A DNA stretch of 36,515 bases from an uncultured Lachnospiraceae bacterium (GCA_947630485.1 CANRHU010000035.1:1-36515), one strand, 5' to 3'. Shown: positions 25,996-34,581, numbered from the stretch's first letter. Notes: a model not told the origin generated them from the letters alone. Numbers and translations: made by a program.

Positions 25996-26078
25996 GGTTG
26001 ATTAATCCTTTCTGATTGATTTATCTTTTCTGCCCCGCACGGTTTCACGCGTCTACAGGGCTTCTGTCTCAAAATGAT

Positions 26079-26139
26079 CCGTTTCTTTCCGCTCACGCGC
26101 GTAACTGACCCGTTTCTTTCCGCTCACGCGCGTAGCTGA
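26079..26139. repeat. Tandem 30-bp duplication at the end of iorB
   Basis: Two nearly identical 30-bp units (26079-26108 and 26110-26139, period 31) begin CCGTTTCTTTCCGCTCACGC and differ at one base (GTAACTGA against GTAGCTGA). Because 31 is not a multiple of three, the extra copy shifts the iorB reading frame at its end. Confidence 0.9.
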
Positions 26140-26695
26140 GGGCGCGGAAATTGATCTCATGGAATTTTTCCGGAAGCCGCTCCTTAATGACCTCCCGAAG
26201 CTCATCCTCTGTAAATCCCAGGGCGCCGCTTTCGACTGCCGCTCCCAGAAGAAGGATATTAAGTACCTTGGGCGAACCGAGCCTGCGGCACGCCCGCTCC
26301 CCATCTACCACACAGAGGCCGCGAACCTGCTCCCTCAGATATGCAGTCATCGCGTCTCCGCTGTAGGAGGAACCGGAAAGCGTGGCGGTTACCGGCATGA
26401 TGGCACGGCTGCTCACCACAACCTGCCCATCCGGCTTCAGGTAGGGAAGCATACGCACCGCCTCGCCGGGTTCAAACCCCAGTATCAGGTCGGCTGTGCC
26501 TCTGGCTATCATAGGGGAACAGATTCCCTCCCCTATGCGCACATGGCTGAACACGCTTCCGCCTCTCTGGGCCATACCAATGGTCTCGGCGCTCATAACA
26601 GGAATGTCTTTCTTCATAGCGGCCGCGGCGATCAGTTTGGAAGCAAGGATCGTGCCCTGGCCGCCGACGCCGCAAAGTATGATATTCTTATTCAT
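26093..26695 (-). CDS. iorB: Indolepyruvate ferredoxin oxidoreductase, beta subunit
   Basis: A 200-residue IorB, the pyruvate-ferredoxin-oxidoreductase gamma-domain-like subunit that works with IorA to decarboxylate aryl pyruvates oxidatively to aryl-acetyl-CoA. Motifs are ILCGVGGQGTILASKLIA at the N-terminus and MAQRGGSVFSHVRIG. The ATG at 26695 has GGAGG 8 nt upstream and overlaps the iorA stop by 8 nt; an upstream in-frame ATG inside iorA is less likely. The last few codons are altered by a tandem duplication: the present end is KETGQLRA, while removal of one unit would give KETDHFETEAL ending at 26053. The catalytic part is intact. Confidence 0.92.
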   Translation of the reverse strand: MNKNIILCGVGGQGTILASKLIAAAAMKKDIPVMSAETIGMAQRGGSVFSHVRIGEGICSPMIARGTADLILGFEPGEAVRMLPYLKPDGQVVVSSRAIMPVTATLSGSSYSGDAMTAYLREQVRGLCVVDGERACRRLGSPKVLNILLLGAAVESGALGFTEDELREVIKERLPEKFHEINFRALSYARERKETGQLRA

Positions 26696-28631
26696 TGCCG
26701 TCACCTCCTCCAATGGCCTTTACCGGACATACCTGGGCGCAGAGCCCGCAGCCGGTACAGAGGGAAGCGTCCACGCATACGCGGCCGCTGTCTGTGACCA
26801 GCGCCGGACAGCCCAGCTCCCGGATACATTTCCCGCATCGGATACAACGGTCCTGGTCGATATGCAGACAGCCCGATGGTTTTGTTATGGCAATACAGGG
26901 CGACCTAAACAGAATGGCCTTTACGCCGGGCTCCGCCGCTACACGCTTTACACAGGCGACAGCTGCGGAAAGGTCCAGGGGATCTGCCGTCTCCACCACG
27001 GAAACGCCGATACCCCGCAGAACAGCCTCAATGCTGACCTTGGCCGTCACGTCGCCCATTACGGTGCGGCCGGTGCCCGGATGCGGCTGATGGCCGGTCA
27101 TGGCGGTGGTGGAATTGTCCAGCACCACAAGGGTCATATTCGCCTGATTGTACACGGCGTTCACTACGCCCGTGATGGCGGAGGCGAAAAACGTAGAATC
27201 GCCTACGAAAGCAAAGCAGCAGGTATCCGGCTCAATCCGCCCTACGCCCTGGGCAATGCCAAGTCCCGCGCCCATGCACAGGCAGGTATCCACCATGTCC
27301 AGAGGCATGGCGTTTCCCAGGGTGTAACAGCCGATATCCCCGCAGAAAATCGTCTTTTTCCCCTTCATGGCGGTTTTTACCGCGTAGAAGGACGCCCGGT
27401 GAGGGCATCCCGCACAGAGCACCGGAGGACGCACCGGAAGGGACGGCTGGGAAGATGGATGGGGGGATGGCTGGAAAGACAGTTGGGAGGATGATTGGGC
27501 CAGGGATCCGGCAATATCCTCCTGTCCCGCCGCTTTGCCGAGAAAATCAGCGATATTCCGATTCACACTGTCCCGGCTGTTCTCCCCGGCGATCTTCACA
27601 TGATGCGTCAGTTTCCCATATATTCTGACCGGAAGATGATGCTTTCCGCACAGATAGGTCAGTTCACGCTCAATGACCGGATCCAGCTCTTCCAGACAGA
27701 GAACCTCATCCAATCCGTCTAAGAATTCCAGCGCCAGCCTTTCCGGGAAAGGAAAGGGCGTGGCAACCTTAAAAAGCCTCGCCGGCTGCGGACTGTCCTT
27801 CAGCGCTTCCATGGCGTAGGTAAAGCTGATCCCTCCGGCGGCTATCCCTTTTTTCCCTATGCTGCCGGACGGATTGAGACCAGATGCACCATCCCCGCCC
27901 GCGGCTGTCCCCAAGCCGGACGCACCGCCCCTTCCGCCAGACGGATAAATACAATTTCTGCCATAGGAAGAAAAAACTTCGGAAAGGGCCTCATTCCTCG
28001 CTTCGATCTTTTCATGATTCCGAAGGGACAGGCGGGGGAAAATCACCCATCGGCCGGAATCTTTGACAAAGCCCTCCGGCCTGTTGACCCGGTATTCGTC
28101 CGCGTCCTTCACCGTTACCGAAGCGTATCCGTGGCAGACCCTTGTGGTGGGCCGCAGGAAAACGGGTGTGCCGTATTTTTCCGAATAGTCAAAGGCCTCC
28201 TGGACCATCTCATAAGCCTCCTGAGCGGAGCACGGATCAAAACATGGCACCTTGGAGAATGCGGCAAAATGTCTCGTATCCTGCTCGGTCTGAGAGGAAA
28301 TGGGCCCCGGATCGTCCGCCACCAGCACCACCATGCCGCCCTTGACGCCGATATATTCCAGGCTCATAAGCGGATCTGAGGCCACATTCAGACCAACCTG
28401 CTTCATCGTCACCATGACGCGGGCCCCGGCATAGGCGGCCCCAGCCGCCACCTCCATAGCGGCCTTCTCATTCACCGACCACTCTACATAAGTTCCGCGG
28501 GGACGCCGCTTCGCCACCGTCTCCAGGACTTCGCTGGAAGGAGTACCGGGATATCCCGCCGCGAGATTAATTCCGGCGGCAATGGCTCCCAGTGCAATCG
28601 CTTCATTTCCCATTAAAAATTCCTTGTGCAT
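26688..28631 (-). CDS. iorA: Indolepyruvate ferredoxin oxidoreductase, alpha subunit
   Basis: A 647-residue IorA with an N-terminal pyrimidine-binding domain (GNEAIALGAIAAGINLAAGYPGTPSSE in segments), a thiamine diphosphate domain (CGDIGCYTLG, DNSTTAMTGHQPHPG) and a C-terminal ferredoxin domain with two Cys clusters (CIRCGKCIRELGCP and CTGCGLCAQVCP). With IorB it converts indolepyruvate and other aryl pyruvates to acyl-CoA while reducing ferredoxin. Two low-complexity inserts, Gly/Ser-rich near residue 235 and Ser/Gln/Pro-rich near 385, lie in linkers. AGAGGT before the ATG at 28631 supports the start. It begins only 17 nt after the restriction specificity gene, so its native promoter seems to be missing. 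Confidence 0.94.
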   Translation of the reverse strand: MHKEFLMGNEAIALGAIAAGINLAAGYPGTPSSEVLETVAKRRPRGTYVEWSVNEKAAMEVAAGAAYAGARVMVTMKQVGLNVASDPLMSLEYIGVKGGMVVLVADDPGPISSQTEQDTRHFAAFSKVPCFDPCSAQEAYEMVQEAFDYSEKYGTPVFLRPTTRVCHGYASVTVKDADEYRVNRPEGFVKDSGRWVIFPRLSLRNHEKIEARNEALSEVFSSYGRNCIYPSGGRGGASGLGTAAGGDGASGLNPSGSIGKKGIAAGGISFTYAMEALKDSPQPARLFKVATPFPFPERLALEFLDGLDEVLCLEELDPVIERELTYLCGKHHLPVRIYGKLTHHVKIAGENSRDSVNRNIADFLGKAAGQEDIAGSLAQSSSQLSFQPSPHPSSQPSLPVRPPVLCAGCPHRASFYAVKTAMKGKKTIFCGDIGCYTLGNAMPLDMVDTCLCMGAGLGIAQGVGRIEPDTCCFAFVGDSTFFASAITGVVNAVYNQANMTLVVLDNSTTAMTGHQPHPGTGRTVMGDVTAKVSIEAVLRGIGVSVVETADPLDLSAAVACVKRVAAEPGVKAILFRSPCIAITKPSGCLHIDQDRCIRCGKCIRELGCPALVTDSGRVCVDASLCTGCGLCAQVCPVKAIGGGDGNE

Positions 28632-28648
28632 AGCGTTACCTCTTTTTC

Positions 28649-29731
28649 TTACAAAATACATGAAGCTACTTTCTTTTCGACTATTCGCATATAATCTTCC
28701 ATAAATCGATAATCTGGCTCATTTTTATTTGACCTGCTTACTGGAAGCATAATCTCCACCGTTTTAAGTTTATTCCATGTCGCCATATTATCATAAGAAA
28801 ACAGCAATGGCAACTTACTCATCTGTCCAATAAGATATAATCCAACATACTTATTCTTTATTACTTCTCCGCTAAGCGAAAAAACATGATTATGAGTTGC
28901 CATCTTATACGGGAAATCCCTATAATATGCATTTCCCCAAAAATCTATCGTAATAGTGTTCGCAGGAAATATCTTCGCTTTTCTGTCTGTTTTCCCTTTA
29001 ATTCCATTATTCTCGGCACCGCTATTTATAAAATATTCTCCTCTACCATTAACATCTTTCTGCTGTAAATCAACGTCACCTGTTTCAGCTTTAAACAATT
29101 TCCCAAGCTTAAACTTTGCAAATTCTCTATTCTTTCCAAAATGAGATTGATAAAGCTTTTCTTCTTGAGGTGTAATAGTACAATCTTTGATTCCAATGCG
29201 TTCTAAAAATACATCTAGTCTTTCATTTCCTGATTCCATTAAATCGCATATATACCTTTTCATATAATCAAAATCTATTTGATTATCGTTATTCTTTACA
29301 ACAGGCAACATTATTTCTTCGTTCTCAACACGATTATCCCAAGTTGCGAGATTCTCTCTCGAGTACTTTGGATAAATAACATGTTCAATAACTATTGCCA
29401 TATATAAATTTGCTTCAAATGGAATATCTTTAACATTCTTTATTCGTATCAGGTAGCTTTCTGCCAGAATTCCAGTTTTTCTCTCCTGAGCGTATACTTT
29501 TCCTGCAGATATTACTCCATTATAAACTATAGAAATCACATTGTTATAAGTCGTAAAGTCATTTTTTTTGCCCCAATACATAATTCCATTATCACCGTAT
29601 TTTGCATATACAACTGGAATACAGTATTCATTATCAGGAGATTTTTTCAAATTCTGTTTTTTCGCCTTTTTAACAGGGAGTTTTTCAAATATATCTCCTA
29701 GTCTAAATTTTTTGTAAGGAATATCAGTCAT
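28649..29731 (-). CDS. Type I-like DNA specificity (S) subunit of a BcgI-like system
   Basis: A 360-residue protein with two similar halves, each resembling a target recognition domain of HsdS type. The first begins KKFRLGDIFEKLP and has LATWDNRVENEEIMLPV. The second begins AKFKLGKLFKAETGD and has MATWNKLKTVEIMLPV. The repeats should read the two halves of a bipartite site. Length and gene order match the BcgIB-type B subunit. It overlaps the methyltransferase-nuclease gene by 8 nt. DNA is much AT-richer than iorA next to it, consistent with transfer. Confidence 0.85.
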   Translation of the reverse strand: MTDIPYKKFRLGDIFEKLPVKKAKKQNLKKSPDNEYCIPVVYAKYGDNGIMYWGKKNDFTTYNNVISIVYNGVISAGKVYAQERKTGILAESYLIRIKNVKDIPFEANLYMAIVIEHVIYPKYSRENLATWDNRVENEEIMLPVVKNNDNQIDFDYMKRYICDLMESGNERLDVFLERIGIKDCTITPQEEKLYQSHFGKNREFAKFKLGKLFKAETGDVDLQQKDVNGRGEYFINSGAENNGIKGKTDRKAKIFPANTITIDFWGNAYYRDFPYKMATHNHVFSLSGEVIKNKYVGLYLIGQMSKLPLLFSYDNMATWNKLKTVEIMLPVSRSNKNEPDYRFMEDYMRIVEKKVASCIL

Positions 29732-31781
29732 CGAACTCTTCTCCTCTCAGAATTGAGCTTACTTTCCATGCCAAATAATTATTTACCGCGGATTTAAAAT
29801 CTTCTTCTGTAGGTAATGTATTCACGTTTTTATGCTGATTAAATGTCCAATCATTTCCATTCAAAGAAATACAATCCTTGATAACTAATCCATTTTTCTC
29901 CGTATAGTAATTGGTTTTTGGTTTTTTCCCTAAAACAATCGCTTCAACCTCAGCGTATCTTTCAGCTGCATTATCTATATCTTTAAGATTTACTTCCTGT
30001 GTAGATTTTTTTCTATTCTGTCGACCATAACCATCAAATGAAAAATCAACAAAAGTAACTATATCATCTTCTTCGTGAGGTCTCGCAACCTTAAATAAAT
30101 ATATAGCTGTTTGAACGCTTGATTTCCCTGTAAACAATTTATCAGGCATATGAATGCTCGCAAGTAAAGTATTCTTTTCAAGAATCTTCTTAGTATAAAC
30201 GTCTCCCTGTCCAGAGCCCGCGTTTTCTTGTATAAGAATACAGGCGTATCCATTAGCCATCTGACCGAGCGCTTTTTCTACAAAATTGAACCCTTTTCCT
30301 GGTGCACTATACGGAGGGTTTAATAAAAAGACATTTGCCGGAAAGTTTCCATTATACTTAAAACTATCGTCATTTATCATATTCGATGAACCGTCCCCCA
30401 TAAGAATCATATTAAGAACAGCCAACAAATATATATTGCCAAGTATTTCGATACCCAGTAATTGATTCTCCTTAATGTTTCTAATTTTAGCTTCCAGTTC
30501 ATCTTTATCTTTCATTTTTGATTGTGCATCTTTTATCATTATGTCCATAGCGGATACGAGAAAACCTGCTGAACCCATAGCCATATCCCACACAAAACTG
30601 TCTTTGTCTGTTCGAGCAAGATGCGCCATAAACGCTGTTACATATCTGGGTGTTAATACAACGTCATTTTGCTGATCGTTGTCTATACTCACCCAATCGT
30701 TGAGAGAATTGAAAATTTTACCAGTAAAATCAAGATGAAGGTTCGATTCCAGACAAGGAATAATATCATCTTTAACCTGCCGATATAATTCCTTAACCGA
30801 GCTTTCTCCGTTAATCGGCTTCCATAATGCTTCCTTTTCAAAAACTGGATTAAGCAATCCAGCAATCATTCTTATTTTATCTTCACTACATTTTTTCTTT
30901 TTCAAAAATGCTTTAATTCTTTTTGTTATTATTGTCGAATCATTATCTTCCTTATCATCATTCCCTTTAAAATCTGGCATAACAATAGGAGCTAGTCCTT
31001 CCGTTGATAATCCAGCCATTATTAGCCCAGTAAACAAATATAATTTTTCATTTGTTGTCAGATAGTTTTTGAATCTCTCATTATCATAAAGACTTTGATG
31101 AATTGCTTTAATCTTTTCTTCAAGAGTTGCTTCTACTTTTTTTGCAAGCGCCTCTTTCTCTTTTTCTGATAATACCAACTTATCTAGTTCTTCCGCCAAA
31201 TTATCTACGTTCGACTGTTTCAAGAAAGCTAGGTTTTTATACGCCGCAATTCTTTTAGGCATACGACTGTTTTTTTCAGAAACATAGAAAGCATCTAATT
31301 CAACCTCTATACTTCCGTCTGAAACAATATAACCGTTCACTCCTATTGCAATTACCTCATCATATCCTTTTCCATCAAGAATCGCATTTGCATAATGAAT
31401 AGCACCATTTACAGCATAATCTCGAATAGTCGAATAATTATCATCTCCTGCTTTATGCGGATTCTTTGCATCTGGCTTTGAATCAGTTGCCCATTTAGTT
31501 ACCAATTCAATGTCTGTACCACCCTTAGCATATTTTATTAACTTATTCTTTGTACCCTTAACTTCTATCATTACAGGTATTCTTCTCATACTAGAAGTTT
31601 CTATAAGGACACGTATGTCAGGATAATTATTTCCACTTCCACCTGACTTTGATACAGAATTCTTCAATGCATTATCAATAGAAGGATTAATTGATTCTGT
31701 TTTCGTATAATGCTTTATCTTATATCCATCTAATTGCTTTTTAAATATTTCTTCTACCTTTTCTTCAACGCTCTTCGCCAT
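29724..31781 (-). CDS. BcgI-like fused endonuclease-methyltransferase (A subunit)
   Basis: A 685-residue protein that seems to join a nuclease and an N6-adenine methyltransferase. The N-terminal part has a PD-(D/E)XK pattern: PDIR at about residue 55, then EVKGTK about 17 residues later. The methyltransferase has motif I as DMAMGSAGFL (usually DPxxGSGGFL) and motif IV as NPPY. Long helices around residues 195-230 likely form a coupling segment. This layout plus a separate S subunit matches BcgI-type IIB/IIG enzymes, which cut on both sides of a bipartite site. ATG at 31781 has the better ribosome spacing; 31793 is an alternative. Confidence 0.82.
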   Translation of the reverse strand: MAKSVEEKVEEIFKKQLDGYKIKHYTKTESINPSIDNALKNSVSKSGGSGNNYPDIRVLIETSSMRRIPVMIEVKGTKNKLIKYAKGGTDIELVTKWATDSKPDAKNPHKAGDDNYSTIRDYAVNGAIHYANAILDGKGYDEVIAIGVNGYIVSDGSIEVELDAFYVSEKNSRMPKRIAAYKNLAFLKQSNVDNLAEELDKLVLSEKEKEALAKKVEATLEEKIKAIHQSLYDNERFKNYLTTNEKLYLFTGLIMAGLSTEGLAPIVMPDFKGNDDKEDNDSTIITKRIKAFLKKKKCSEDKIRMIAGLLNPVFEKEALWKPINGESSVKELYRQVKDDIIPCLESNLHLDFTGKIFNSLNDWVSIDNDQQNDVVLTPRYVTAFMAHLARTDKDSFVWDMAMGSAGFLVSAMDIMIKDAQSKMKDKDELEAKIRNIKENQLLGIEILGNIYLLAVLNMILMGDGSSNMINDDSFKYNGNFPANVFLLNPPYSAPGKGFNFVEKALGQMANGYACILIQENAGSGQGDVYTKKILEKNTLLASIHMPDKLFTGKSSVQTAIYLFKVARPHEEDDIVTFVDFSFDGYGRQNRKKSTQEVNLKDIDNAAERYAEVEAIVLGKKPKTNYYTEKNGLVIKDCISLNGNDWTFNQHKNVNTLPTEEDFKSAVNNYLAWKVSSILRGEEFDD

Positions 31782-31950
31782 TTTCTTTTCCATCCTTCTC
31801 TGATTTCTTAATTACCGCTTCCGCTTCAATAAGTGCTGTTCGACGAATAAACTCGCTATATGATGAATAAGCTTCAAGACGAGCTGCTCTCTTTAGCTTT
31901 TCCAGTTCTTCTTCACTAACCCTTATACTCATGGAAATCGTCTTATTCAT
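31765..31950 (-). CDS. Ribbon-helix-helix protein, possible controller
   Basis: A 61-residue ribbon-helix-helix protein. The beta strand (TISMSIRVSEEELEKLKRAA) is followed by helices with SSYSEFIRRTALIEAEAVI, similar to CopG/TacA-type antitoxins and repressors. Its charged tail (KKSEKDGKENGEER) overlaps the start of the nuclease-methyltransferase gene. The ATG at 31950 sits 8 nt after GGAGG; a TTG two codons earlier is less likely. It is first in the restriction operon and may repress the promoter at 31971-31999, delaying nuclease expression on entry into a new host. Function is inferred from position. Confidence 0.8.
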   Translation of the reverse strand: MNKTISMSIRVSEEELEKLKRAARLEAYSSYSEFIRRTALIEAEAVIKKSEKDGKENGEER

Positions 31951-31970
31951 ACGCAAATCCTCCTGACGAT

Positions 31971-31999
31971 ATTATACGTCAAATGTAGCACATTCTCAA
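31971..31999 (-). promoter_or_regulatory. Promoter of the restriction operon
   Basis: On the minus strand TTGAGA (31994-31999), a 17-bp spacer and TATAAT (31971-31976) give a strong promoter with a very short leader before the ribbon-helix-helix gene. GACG/CGTC arms flank the -10 (inverted, 16 bp overall), a possible operator for that protein. Confidence 0.75.
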
Positions 32000-32029
32000 T
32001 ACATTTCGCCACACAAAAGCTATAAAATA

Positions 32030-32053
32030 GAATCCCCCAAGCAAGAGGGATTC
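32030..32053 (-). terminator. Terminator between the AAA gene and the restriction operon
   Basis: The stem GAATCCC/GGGATTC with a 10-nt loop is followed on the minus strand by TATTTTAT. It would end transcripts coming from the AAA-ATPase gene. In the 271-bp gap 31951-32221 the only other feature is a direct repeat of TTTACGACC on the minus strand near 32079-32099. Confidence 0.65.
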
Positions 32054-32221
32054 CATTTATAAACGTGTTCTCCTATTTGGTCGTAAATCGGTCGTAAATT
32101 TCAACATTGCCTACCTCTAACCGTTGAACCTACCGGCTTTTTTAATTGCAATGGCTGAAGACGTCTCTACTAGTCTCTCTGTCCGCCCACTGCCCTGCAT
32201 ATCGCTTTCATGCCAGCAGCA

Positions 32222-33913
32222 CTATCCATCCGCCAGTTCCACCCGGCACCGCTTCTTGTAGCAGGCAATGCCATATTTCAGCACGTGCTCGATGCCATCG
32301 TCTGCAAACGTTTCGTCATAGCGTCTCGTCTCTATCTGCGCAAGCGCCGCCTTCGCCGCAGACTCCAGGTCGCCGTCCTCGGCGTATTTCACCTCGATAA
32401 CGATCCCCAGACTGCCGTCCTCAGCCTCCACAAGGATGTCGCTGTAGCCGTCACCGCTCTCACGGTTACTGGTCACGATCCAGTCCGCCTTGTACGCCAG
32501 AAGCCCCATCAGGATCCCGTGGTAGAAGTTCTCCTTCCGGGCCTTCCTTACCGACGTGTCCCGGATACTGATCGCACGCCGCAGGTAGCCATTGAATGCC
32601 TTCTCCACCCCGGCCGCATCGCCGGCTGCGAACGCGCCGCACAGCTGCTTCAGCGATTCCCCGTCGTTCCTCGTCTTCTCCCGGAACAGCTCCATGATCT
32701 GGTCCGCGAAGATTGCGCGGATCTCGCGGTTCGGGATGGTCAGCGGTATCCCGTCCTCATCCGGTTTCCCGGCGCTCGTCAGGTATCCGGTCATGTAGAG
32801 CAGGCTCCACAGGTTCTCCACCGTCGTATACATCTCCCGGTACGTCAGCTCCTGGTGGATCCGTTTCTTCACCATACCGCCGTCTGCCAGCACCTGAAGC
32901 TCCCGACGCGCCGAACCGGCGTCCATCCGCCGCACAAACTCCCGCACCGCGTCGTTGCTGCTGGAATTGGCCCAGAAATTCTGCGGCGGGGCCTGCGGAT
33001 CCGCCTGGAGCAGATCCATATAGTTGATGACGTCCCACGGGCAGTAGATCTCCTGATCCCCGAACCGGTACCCATCGTACCACTCACGAACCACGTCCCA
33101 TGCGTCCGACAGACCATAGTATTCCAGAAACTGTCTGACCTCGCAGTCGGTAAATCCGAAATAACTGCTGAACCGAGGATCCGCGATCGTCAGCACACGC
33201 AGGTTATTCATCCCCGTGAAGATACTCTCCTTCGAGATCCGCAGGCACCCGGTCAGCACCGCGAACGCAAGACTTCCATTTGTCTTAAGCGCCTGCGCGA
33301 ACATACTGCGGATCAGCTGCACCATCTCGTCGTAATACCCAGCAAAGAAAGCCTTCTGCAGCGGCACATCGTACTCATCAATCAGCAAAATAACCTTCTG
33401 CCCATAATGCTTTTCAAGAAAATAGCAAAGGTTTCCCAGGCTTCCGGCCAGTACATCCGGATCCATATCCCAGCTGCACAGCTTTTCATACTGCTCCTTC
33501 TGCTTCTCTGTAAGGGCCGAACTGGTTCTGAGGAAATCAAAACGGGATGCCTCCTGACTGATCTTATTCGCAGCCATCCGGCAGGCAGTCCGAAAATCCT
33601 TTCCCTCTATATCCTTCATCGTCACAAATATCACCGGGTACTTCCCCAGGTGCCGCTCGCACAGTTCCCTTTCCCGGGAGATCGCCAGTCCTTCAAAGAG
33701 CGACGGATCCGTTCCGTCCTCAAAGAAGCATTTTAACGTCGTCATCGCCAGCGTCTTTCCGAACCGCCGCGGCCGCGTGAACAGCGTCACCTTAGCCTGA
33801 CTGCGCAGAAGTTCCGCGATCAGCCCGGTCTTATCCACATAATAACACTCTTTTTCCCTTAACTCATCAAAAAATTCTGTCCCGATTGGGAGCGGTTTTT
33901 TCTTAAGAGACAT
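32222..33913 (-). CDS. AAA-ATPase-like protein with PD-(D/E)XK domain (DUF1703 type)
   Basis: A 563-residue protein of a family common in gut Firmicutes and Bacteroidetes. The N-terminal ATPase has the family's Walker A variant RPRRFGKTLAM near residue 47 and Walker B VILLIDEYDVPL near 185. The C-terminal PD-(D/E)XK domain includes SGDGYSDILVEAEDG and VIEVKYA. The family is multi-copy and thought to belong to selfish or defence-like elements, but no activity is established. The start at 33913 follows GGAGG; a longer open frame adds 46 unlike residues. Its own promoter is at 33980-34008. Confidence 0.88.
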   Translation of the reverse strand: MSLKKKPLPIGTEFFDELREKECYYVDKTGLIAELLRSQAKVTLFTRPRRFGKTLAMTTLKCFFEDGTDPSLFEGLAISRERELCERHLGKYPVIFVTMKDIEGKDFRTACRMAANKISQEASRFDFLRTSSALTEKQKEQYEKLCSWDMDPDVLAGSLGNLCYFLEKHYGQKVILLIDEYDVPLQKAFFAGYYDEMVQLIRSMFAQALKTNGSLAFAVLTGCLRISKESIFTGMNNLRVLTIADPRFSSYFGFTDCEVRQFLEYYGLSDAWDVVREWYDGYRFGDQEIYCPWDVINYMDLLQADPQAPPQNFWANSSSNDAVREFVRRMDAGSARRELQVLADGGMVKKRIHQELTYREMYTTVENLWSLLYMTGYLTSAGKPDEDGIPLTIPNREIRAIFADQIMELFREKTRNDGESLKQLCGAFAAGDAAGVEKAFNGYLRRAISIRDTSVRKARKENFYHGILMGLLAYKADWIVTSNRESGDGYSDILVEAEDGSLGIVIEVKYAEDGDLESAAKAALAQIETRRYDETFADDGIEHVLKYGIACYKKRCRVELADG

Positions 33914-33979
33914 AGCTTCCCATCCTCCTTCCCGTTCTGACATTTCTGAACATCTTACGCGCACACAAACTCTATATTC

Positions 33980-34008
33980 AGTATATCGGAAATGCCGGGA
34001 AACCGCAA
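33980..34008 (-). promoter_or_regulatory. Promoter of the AAA-ATPase gene
   Basis: On the minus strand TTGCGG (34003-34008), a 17-bp spacer and TATACT (33980-33985), giving a leader of about 60 nt. Confidence 0.6.
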
Positions 34009-34021
34009 GGGGATAAAAAAG

Positions 34022-34060
34022 AAAAGCCTGCGGACCACAATCTGTGATCAACAGGCTTTT
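34022..34060. terminator. Terminator after the toxin-antitoxin operon
   Basis: A 9-bp perfect stem (AAAAGCCTG with CAGGCTTTT) followed on the minus strand by CTTTTTTAT. It ends the Phd/PIN transcript and insulates the AAA-ATPase gene. The interval from here to the PIN gene (34061-34173) shows nothing else. Confidence 0.85.
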
Positions 34061-34173
34061 GTATAGTATATATCAGTTTTCATCGGATACGGCATCACAT
34101 TGCAGATCCCCTCGTCTGCATACCGGTATGGTACAAGTAATGAAGGACTCCCACAAGACAGGATAACCTTCCG

Positions 34174-34581
34174 CTAAAGCCGCGCCAAAAACTCCGCCGG
34201 CGTATAGGCGGCAACCCGGCTCTTTTTGAAATCGCGGATATTTCTGGTGATAATGTGATCGGCATGCACCCGCTCCGCTGTGGCCGCCTGCAGGGCATCC
34301 TCAAAATCCTCCCATCTCATTTCGGCCGCATTTGTCATATCCGCTGTGCTTAATCCCGTAAACCGGAAAATAAGGGCGAGCCTTTTCAGCACATCCTCAA
34401 TCAATTCCGGGGAAAGCTCCTTACGCATGACATACACAAGATTCGCAAATGTCAGCGCTGAAACAACCCCTTCCACCTGGTCCGTTTCACATAATTTCCA
34501 TATCCTGACCGAATCTTCAAAATGCGGTTCGCGCTTCTGCAGAACGTCCAGGATGACATTTCCATCAATCAGTAGTCTCAT
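34174..34581 (-). CDS. PIN-domain toxin (VapC-like)
   Basis: A 135-residue PIN-domain ribonuclease, presumably the toxin of the pair. The N-terminal metal site is LLIDGNVILDVLQKREPH; the common form is DTN, here DGN. Later acidic residues lie in WEDFEDALQAA and HADHIITRNIRDF. PIN toxins cut RNA using Mg/Mn held by acidic residues. It overlaps its antitoxin gene by 17 nt and has only a weak ribosome site, so translation is likely coupled to the antitoxin. Confidence 0.88.
   Translation of the reverse strand: MRLLIDGNVILDVLQKREPHFEDSVRIWKLCETDQVEGVVSALTFANLVYVMRKELSPELIEDVLKRLALIFRFTGLSTADMTNAAEMRWEDFEDALQAATAERVHADHIITRNIRDFKKSRVAAYTPAEFLARL

Noticed and set aside
26053-26304. Separate 83-residue gene ending at 26053
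   Set aside because: Its tail is only the ancestral reading frame of iorB before the tandem duplication; the rest is out of frame within iorB.
32210-33736. Plus-strand open frame of 508 codons
   Set aside because: Antisense to the AAA-ATPase gene, which has Walker motifs, a ribosome site and a promoter; the plus-strand product has no recognisable fold.
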